This document shows, in pieces, positions 60,068-64,000 of a DNA stretch of 64,000 bases. Source of the DNA: Streptomonospora mangrovi (GTDB lineage Bacteria; Actinomycetota; Actinomycetes; Streptosporangiales; Streptosporangiaceae); assembly GCF_027604915.1 (NCBI RefSeq), contig NZ_JAJAQC010000014.1:16828-80827 (forward strand), in the 5' to 3' direction. Positions within the stretch are counted from its first letter, which is position 1. Each line of letters begins with the position of its first letter. The notes under the pieces are model-generated. The model did not search any database. It saw only the letters and a list, made by a program, of their open reading frames with translations, and was not told where the DNA came from. Position numbers and translations under genes: made by a program.

Positions 60068-60511
60068 GAAGTGGTCGATGCGCAGACGCATGGAGCGGTC
60101 CATCCGGTAGCCGGGCAGCTCGGTCCTGGGCACCCAGTGGACTTCGCGGGACTCGCTGCTCGGGGTGGGCTCGCCGGAGAGCGGCCGGCCGGTGAGGACG
60201 ATGGAGAACTCCTGGCGCGCCTCGCCGTCGCTGGTGTAGAGGATGATGTGCCGGGGGTCGGAGTAGATCCCCGATATTCCGGTGATCTCGCAGGTGATGC
60301 CGGTTTCCTCGCGCGTCTCGCGCACCGCCGCCTCGGGCACGGACTCGCCGAGGTCAATGGCGCCGCCGGGCACCGCCCAGTTGCCGTTGTCGGTGCGCCG
60401 GATCATCAGGACCTCGTCGCGGTCGTTGACGACGATGACGTTCACCGAGGGGACGAGGCTGTTGGCGGGCGGGGCCTCGGGGTCGTTGAAGTAGTCGATC
60501 CGCCGTGCCAT
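60035..60511 (-). CDS. Nudix hydrolase (Pif-like)
   Basis: 158 aa. The Nudix box is complete: GGAIDLGESVPEAAVRETREETGI (G-x5-E-x7-REUxEExGU). In pSAM2, the Nudix protein Pif prevents transfer into cells that already hold the element; this protein is in the equivalent context, though the identity is inferred from type and place. GGAGG is seven bases before the ATG at 60511, and the HTH copy 2 stop is 13 bases upstream, so the two form an operon. Confidence 0.82.
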   Translation of the reverse strand: MARRIDYFNDPEAPPANSLVPSVNVIVVNDRDEVLMIRRTDNGNWAVPGGAIDLGESVPEAAVRETREETGITCEITGISGIYSDPRHIILYTSDGEARQEFSIVLTGRPLSGEPTPSSESREVHWVPRTELPGYRMDRSMRLRIDHFLQGTSAPHIG

Positions 60512-60524
60512 CGGCCTTCCTCCC

Positions 60525-61262
60525 TCACTCAAGCGGCGCCGCCTCGTCCCAGACGCGCTCGAAGCTCTCCAGGTACGTGTTCACCATTCCGCCACCGGCG
60601 ATTTTGCGCAGGTGGAAGACCGGCGCGTTGGACGCCGGTGCCCCGTACACGTGGGTGTTGACGAGGAGCTGCCCGTCGGCGCGGTAGATCGAGTTGTACA
60701 GCGGGGTGCCGTGCAACCGGAACTCGATGCCGTCCACACCGCGTAGCGGCTTGTAGAGGACGATGACGTTGCGGATCTTCGCGGCCATCGCGTCGTCAAT
60801 GCCCTCGTCGGCACCGCGCTGGGCCACGGCGGCGCTGTCGGGGTCGCCGAGCAGGATGCGCACCCGGACTCCGGCCTCGGCCTTCTGCCGCAGCAGCCGC
60901 AGAACGCTCGCGTCCTCGGCGAGAAAGAACCCGCTGTAGACGAGAATGCCGATCTCTTCCCGGGCGGACTCGAACAGGCGCTTCCAGGCGTCCCGGGGCA
61001 CGGTCCACCGGTGCGGGTGGACGGTCAGGATCTCGCTCTCGGACGCCTCGGCGCTCTGCGCCGGGCTCAGCGCCTTCGGCCACAGGAACGCCTCGTCCAC
61101 TCCCAGACGTGCCGCGACGGCGTAGCGGTGCCGCCGGTAGGGGGTGCGGTCGCGACTGATCCAGCGTTCCACGCTCTTGGTGTCAACGCCGACGTCGGCG
61201 GCCAGATCAGCGGGGGTCAACCCGTGTTCCAGCAGCGCCGCGCGCAACCTCTCGTTTGGCAT
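60525..61262 (-). CDS. HTH regulator with phospholipase D-like DUF5919 domain, copy 2
   Basis: 245 aa, same architecture as the 57390 gene. HTH about 1-58 (LTPADLAADVGVDTKSVERWISRDRTPYRRHRYAVAARLG), DUF5919 about 88-240 (EEIGILVYSGFFLAEDASVLR, VRILLGDPDSAAVAQRGADEGIDDAMAAKIRNVIVLYKPL, LYNSIYRADGQLLVNTHVYGAPA). Upstream of the Nudix gene in an operon. Weak GGGGCAG before the ATG. The copies are far enough apart in sequence to predate the element. Confidence 0.8.
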   Translation of the reverse strand: MPNERLRAALLEHGLTPADLAADVGVDTKSVERWISRDRTPYRRHRYAVAARLGVDEAFLWPKALSPAQSAEASESEILTVHPHRWTVPRDAWKRLFESAREEIGILVYSGFFLAEDASVLRLLRQKAEAGVRVRILLGDPDSAAVAQRGADEGIDDAMAAKIRNVIVLYKPLRGVDGIEFRLHGTPLYNSIYRADGQLLVNTHVYGAPASNAPVFHLRKIAGGGMVNTYLESFERVWDEAAPLE

Positions 61263-61278
61263 CTGCCCCGTGTTCGCA

Positions 61279-61326
61279 GGACGTCTAAGGACGCGCTCAC
61301 ATTATCGAGACGTCCCGAACACGTCC
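61279..61326. promoter_or_regulatory. GGACGTC operators before HTH copy 2
   Basis: GGACGTCTAAGGACGCG (61279-61295) and, on the opposite strand, GGACGT units at 61309-61326, bracketing a possible GATAAT -10 region of the minus-strand gene. Matches the operator before HTH copy 1. Confidence 0.6.
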
Positions 61327-61465
61327 AGCCATGTAGTGATCGCGTCCCGGCCCCATACCGGATGCTCGTACATGTCCGAAGGTATCGGCCTCGCGAGGGG
61401 CGGTCGGCCGGGGCGAGGGTTCGCGGAGAGGAACAGGGATGCCTGAAGCTTGACGCGCCATCTTC

Positions 61466-61486
61466 GATACATGCTATACATGCATC
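61466..61486. promoter_or_regulatory. GntR operator site 3
   Basis: GATACATG-N4-ACATG, following TTGACG (61450-61455) and overlapping TATACA (61475-61480), so it covers the promoter of the transfer/replication genes starting at 61567. Confidence 0.65.
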
Positions 61487-61566
61487 GATTCTCGTCCGGG
61501 TGAGCACATGCGCCGGATCGGACGGGCTGTCTGTCTGCAACTAGAGCAACGAACAGGAGTGACCTC

Positions 61567-61983
61567 ATGGCGATTCAGGGTGCGCTGCCGATCGACTTCG
61601 GGACGGTGTTCCCCTACGGCGCGTTCGCGCTGGGGGTGGAGCCGGTGACCGACTTCGAGACCAAGCGCCCGCAGCTGGACAAGGCGACAGGGCTGCCGCT
61701 GTGGGCGGTGAACGTGATCGACGCCGACCCCGAAGCGCGGGGCAAGGCCAAGAGCGTGAAGGTCAAGGTGGCCGCCGAGCACTGCCCGGTGCTGCCTGAG
61801 GAGGTGCCGGGCCTGCCGTTCCGGCCGGTGGAGTTCGAGGCCATGTCGGTCATGCCCTACGTGGATGAGTCGGGCCGCCGTCCTCGGGTGGCGTACTCGC
61901 TGCGGGCGCGGGGCGTGAAGACCCCCAGTAGCGCGGGCGCCCGCAAGACCCCGGCGGCTGCCGCCGCCAAGGACGCGAGATAG
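61567..61983 (+). CDS. Conserved AICE protein upstream of the DNA translocase
   Basis: 138 aa, soluble, beta-rich (PIDFGTVFPYGAFALGVEPV, TGLPLWAVNVID, KSVKVKVAAEHCPVLPEEV, FRPVEFEAMSVMPY) with an Ala/Lys-rich tail. Similar proteins stand before FtsK-type genes in many AICEs; role unknown, perhaps DNA binding or transfer regulation. GGAG precedes the ATG. First gene under GntR operator 3; a terminator follows, so downstream genes need read-through or their own promoter. Confidence 0.7.
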   Translation: MAIQGALPIDFGTVFPYGAFALGVEPVTDFETKRPQLDKATGLPLWAVNVIDADPEARGKAKSVKVKVAAEHCPVLPEEVPGLPFRPVEFEAMSVMPYVDESGRRPRVAYSLRARGVKTPSSAGARKTPAAAAAKDAR

Positions 61984-61998
61984 CCGCTGAACCCAAGC

Positions 61999-62036
61999 GG
62001 GGCGGCCTGGTGCTGCAACACCTCGGCCGCCCCTTT
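61999..62036 (+). terminator. Intrinsic terminator after the 61567 gene
   Basis: GGGGCGGCC (61999-62007) pairs with GGCCGCCCC (62025-62033), with an inner GGTG/CACC step, followed by TTTC. A strong hairpin placed between operon genes, so it may set a lower level for the translocase. Confidence 0.8.
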
Positions 62037-62082
62037 CAACCCCTCCTGGCCTGCGTAACCATGGAAGAGGTGTGACCAGCTT

Positions 62083-63501
62083 ATGTTGGGCGACAACAAG
62101 GCGGGCGCGACCCAGGTCCGCCCCACCGCGCCGGTTCCCGCGCGCACCATCCGCTTCACCACCCCGGTGGTCCAGACGCCGGGGATCTTCATCCTCACCG
62201 GGTGGCTCTGGCGCTTCCTGCGCGCCCTGGTGCTGCTGCCCGCCCAGTTCCCGGTCGCGGTGAGCGCCCTCGGGGCCTCGATCGCGGCCTACCAGTTCGG
62301 CGGCTGGATCAGCCTGGCCGTGCTCTGGTCGGTGGTTGACCTGGTGCTGCTGGTGTGGTGGCGCCGCTGGCCGCGCTCGTTCCGTGACCGGGTGGCGCTG
62401 CGGGTGCTGGCCGCCTGGCGCCGCCTGTGGGTCTACCGCCGCCACTGGCAACCCGTCCTGGTGGTCGCCGGACTGGCCGAGTCCTACCTCGAACGCCAGT
62501 ACCTGCCCCAGATTCGCGGGGTGACCTGCTCGGCGTGGGCCGATCGGGTGCGGGTGCGGATCGTGGCCGGCACGTCCCCGGCCGACTTCCAGAAGCGCGT
62601 GACCGAGCTGGCGCACGGCTTCGGCGCCCCCTCCTGCCGGGTCGAAGTGCGCGGCCCGCGAGACGTGGTGCTGGAGTTCCCGCGCTATGACACCCTCGCC
62701 GACCCCATCGACGCCCTGCCGATCCCCGAGGAGCCGGACCTGTCCGCCCTGCCGGTGGGGGTGTGTGAAGACGGCGAACTGTGGACCCTCCGCCTCCACG
62801 GCACCCACGTCCTGACAGTCGGGGTGACGGGTGCGGGCAAGGGCTCGGTGCTGTGGTCGGCCATCCGAGCGATGTCCTCGGCCATCACCGCCGGAATCGC
62901 CGAGGTCTGGGCGATCGACCCCAAGCGGATGGAGCTGTCTTACGGGCTCGCTCTGTTCGCGCACTACGCGGCCGACGCCGAGACCGCGGTGGCCCTCCTG
63001 GAAGCGGCGGTGGCCGCGATGCAGGAACGGGCCGAGCGCTACGCCGGACGCCAACGCGTGCACGTGCCGACCGTCCGCGACCCGTTCACGGTGGTCGTCC
63101 TGGACGAGGTGGCGTTCCTGACGGCCTACCACCCCGACCGCGACATCCGCCGCCGCGCCGAGAACGCGATTGCCACGTTGACCAGCCAGGGCCGGTCGGT
63201 GGGGTTCTGCGTCCTGGCCGCACTCCAAGACCCCCGCAAAGAAGTCCTCAACCTGCGCAACCTCTTCCCTGACAAGATCGCCCTCCGACTGGACGAAGCC
63301 TCCCAAGTCGACATGGTCCTCGGTGAGGGAGCCCGCGACCGGGGCGCCAACGCCCACCTCATCGACCCCGAGCTTCCCGGGGTGGCATTTGTGAAACTGG
63401 AGGGCTCCCCGGTCCCCGTCCGGGTACGTGCCGCGTTCGTCTCCGATGCCGATATCGACCACATGACCGCTGAGGCGGCACCGACCGGGGTGGAGGGCTG
63501 A
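62083..63501 (+). CDS. FtsK/SpoIIIE-type DNA translocase (TraB/TraSA-like)
   Basis: 472 aa. Two N-terminal membrane helices (about 45-65 and 70-92), then an FtsK/HerA ATPase: Walker A GVTGAGKGS, Walker B VVVLDEVAFL. In actinomycete AICEs and plasmids this single protein moves double-stranded DNA between mycelial cells. Size matches TraSA-like proteins. GAGG lies 12 bases before the ATG, so translation may be modest. Its stop overlaps the next start by one base (TGATG). Confidence 0.88.
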   Translation: MLGDNKAGATQVRPTAPVPARTIRFTTPVVQTPGIFILTGWLWRFLRALVLLPAQFPVAVSALGASIAAYQFGGWISLAVLWSVVDLVLLVWWRRWPRSFRDRVALRVLAAWRRLWVYRRHWQPVLVVAGLAESYLERQYLPQIRGVTCSAWADRVRVRIVAGTSPADFQKRVTELAHGFGAPSCRVEVRGPRDVVLEFPRYDTLADPIDALPIPEEPDLSALPVGVCEDGELWTLRLHGTHVLTVGVTGAGKGSVLWSAIRAMSSAITAGIAEVWAIDPKRMELSYGLALFAHYAADAETAVALLEAAVAAMQERAERYAGRQRVHVPTVRDPFTVVVLDEVAFLTAYHPDRDIRRRAENAIATLTSQGRSVGFCVLAALQDPRKEVLNLRNLFPDKIALRLDEASQVDMVLGEGARDRGANAHLIDPELPGVAFVKLEGSPVPVRVRAAFVSDADIDHMTAEAAPTGVEG

Positions 63502-64000
63502 TGCCCACCCCGACCGGCAAGAGCACGCGGGCTGAACGCCTCGCACAGCCGCTCGCGCGGGAGGTGGCCGAGACCATCGCGGCGGAGAAGGGGGTGTGCA
63601 TCCGGCCGGTGGCGCTGCGCCGCACCGACATCACCACCGGCCGGACCGAGATCATCGACGTGCCGTGCAACTCCACGCTGGAATCCCGCTGTCCGGCGTG
63701 TGCCCGCCGGAAGCGCTCGATCCGCCGCACCCAGTGCGAAGAGGGCTGGCACCTCGACCACGATCCCGTCGTCATCCCGGACGCCCCCTCTGAGGTTCAG
63801 CGGGCCTGGGTCGAACGCCGCGCGATGGTCACCGCTGAGCGCGACCGCCTGGTCCACGCGGGCCGCGCGACTTCGGATGAGGTGGCGGCGCTGGATGCGG
63901 CCATCGCCGACCTGGACGCCGAGATCACCGCCTCGGGCCTGCGCGGGTCGGTCTCGCGGAACACCTCGGCGTCGGGGCGGTCGCGGCGGGTGCGCTCCAC
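63501..64000 (+). CDS. RepSA-like replication initiator (partial, N-terminal part)
   Basis: Open from ATG 63501 to the window edge (166 codons seen). The block CNSTLESRCPACARRKRSIR then QCEEGWH is the cysteine-rich N-terminus of RepSA-type initiators, which nick and prime rolling-circle replication of pSAM2-like elements. The catalytic part lies beyond the window. One-base overlap with the translocase stop implies translational coupling. Confidence 0.82.
   Translation, partial: MPTPTGKSTRAERLAQPLAREVAETIAAEKGVCIRPVALRRTDITTGRTEIIDVPCNSTLESRCPACARRKRSIRRTQCEEGWHLDHDPVVIPDAPSEVQRAWVERRAMVTAERDRLVHAGRATSDEVAALDAAIADLDAEITASGLRGSVSRNTSASGRSRRVRS

Larger units (their letters stand above)
56830..64000. 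mobile_element. AICE-type integrative and conjugative element, left end
   Basis: Bounded on the left by the tRNA-Gly att fragment and running off the right edge. It carries a pSAM2-like gene set: GntR repressor, Pif-like Nudix, FtsK/TraB-like translocase, RepSA-like initiator, plus HTH regulators and small conserved proteins. Integrase and excisionase genes are not in view and are expected to the right. Confidence 0.8.

Overview
The window is very GC-rich actinobacterial DNA. Codon use is strongly G/C at third positions, many genes start with GTG, and several look leaderless. The best guess is the Nocardiopsaceae (Nocardiopsis, Streptomonospora or Thermobifida relatives). The evidence is a GH48/GH6 cellulase pair close to Thermobifida Cel48A/Cel6B, perfect 14-bp CebR/CelR boxes (TGGGAGCGCTCCCA), and a type I-E CRISPR repeat of the actinomycete kind. 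This placement is an inference from gene content only.

Layout. 1-5.9 kb: a PGRP amidase, an AAA+ ATPase flanked by two copies of an unusual CTAGA-rich element, a lipoprotein, the aminotransferase pat, and a regulator with a cyclase-like domain. 6-16.4 kb: housekeeping genes, namely murA, the purine genes purC-purB-purD-purA, a DUF3151 gene, fbaA, a RodZ-like membrane protein, pyrE and cutA. 16.4-30.6 kb: a degenerate GGDEF-like protein, a giant sigma/anti-sigma/surface-domain fusion, a NYN-domain protein with a TPR-like partner, a HAD hydrolase, a DUF1089 protein, an RsbW-like ATPase, a glutamine amidohydrolase, a truncated globin, and a flavohemoprotein translationally coupled to a DivIVA-domain protein.

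30.8-36.3 kb is a cellulose locus on the minus strand: cel48 then cel6, read from a promoter whose start site lies inside a CebR box, with a leader of about 500 nt. 36.6-39.4 kb is an operon of a DUF6177 gene and two paralogous genes of unknown function. 39.5-56.3 kb is a mosaic of small regulator/enzyme modules: GlxA-type AraC, SnoaL-like proteins, four TetR regulators, a TipAS-type MerR, a GH106-like enzyme, a luciferase-like oxidoreductase, a GDSL lipase, and an ECF42/DGPF/DUF998 operon with a matched pair of divergent promoters. A two-repeat CRISPR array without cas genes sits at 42.4 kb.

From about 56.83 kb to the right edge lies one end of an actinomycete integrative and conjugative element (AICE). 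A 3'-terminal tRNA-Gly(CCC) fragment marks the attachment site. Inside are two paralogous HTH/DUF5919 regulators sharing an operator motif, a tandem-GntR repressor with three matching operators, an HD protein, a Pif-like Nudix protein, an FtsK/TraB-like DNA pump and the start of a RepSA-like initiator. A broken tyrosine-integrase C-terminus lies just outside the att site.
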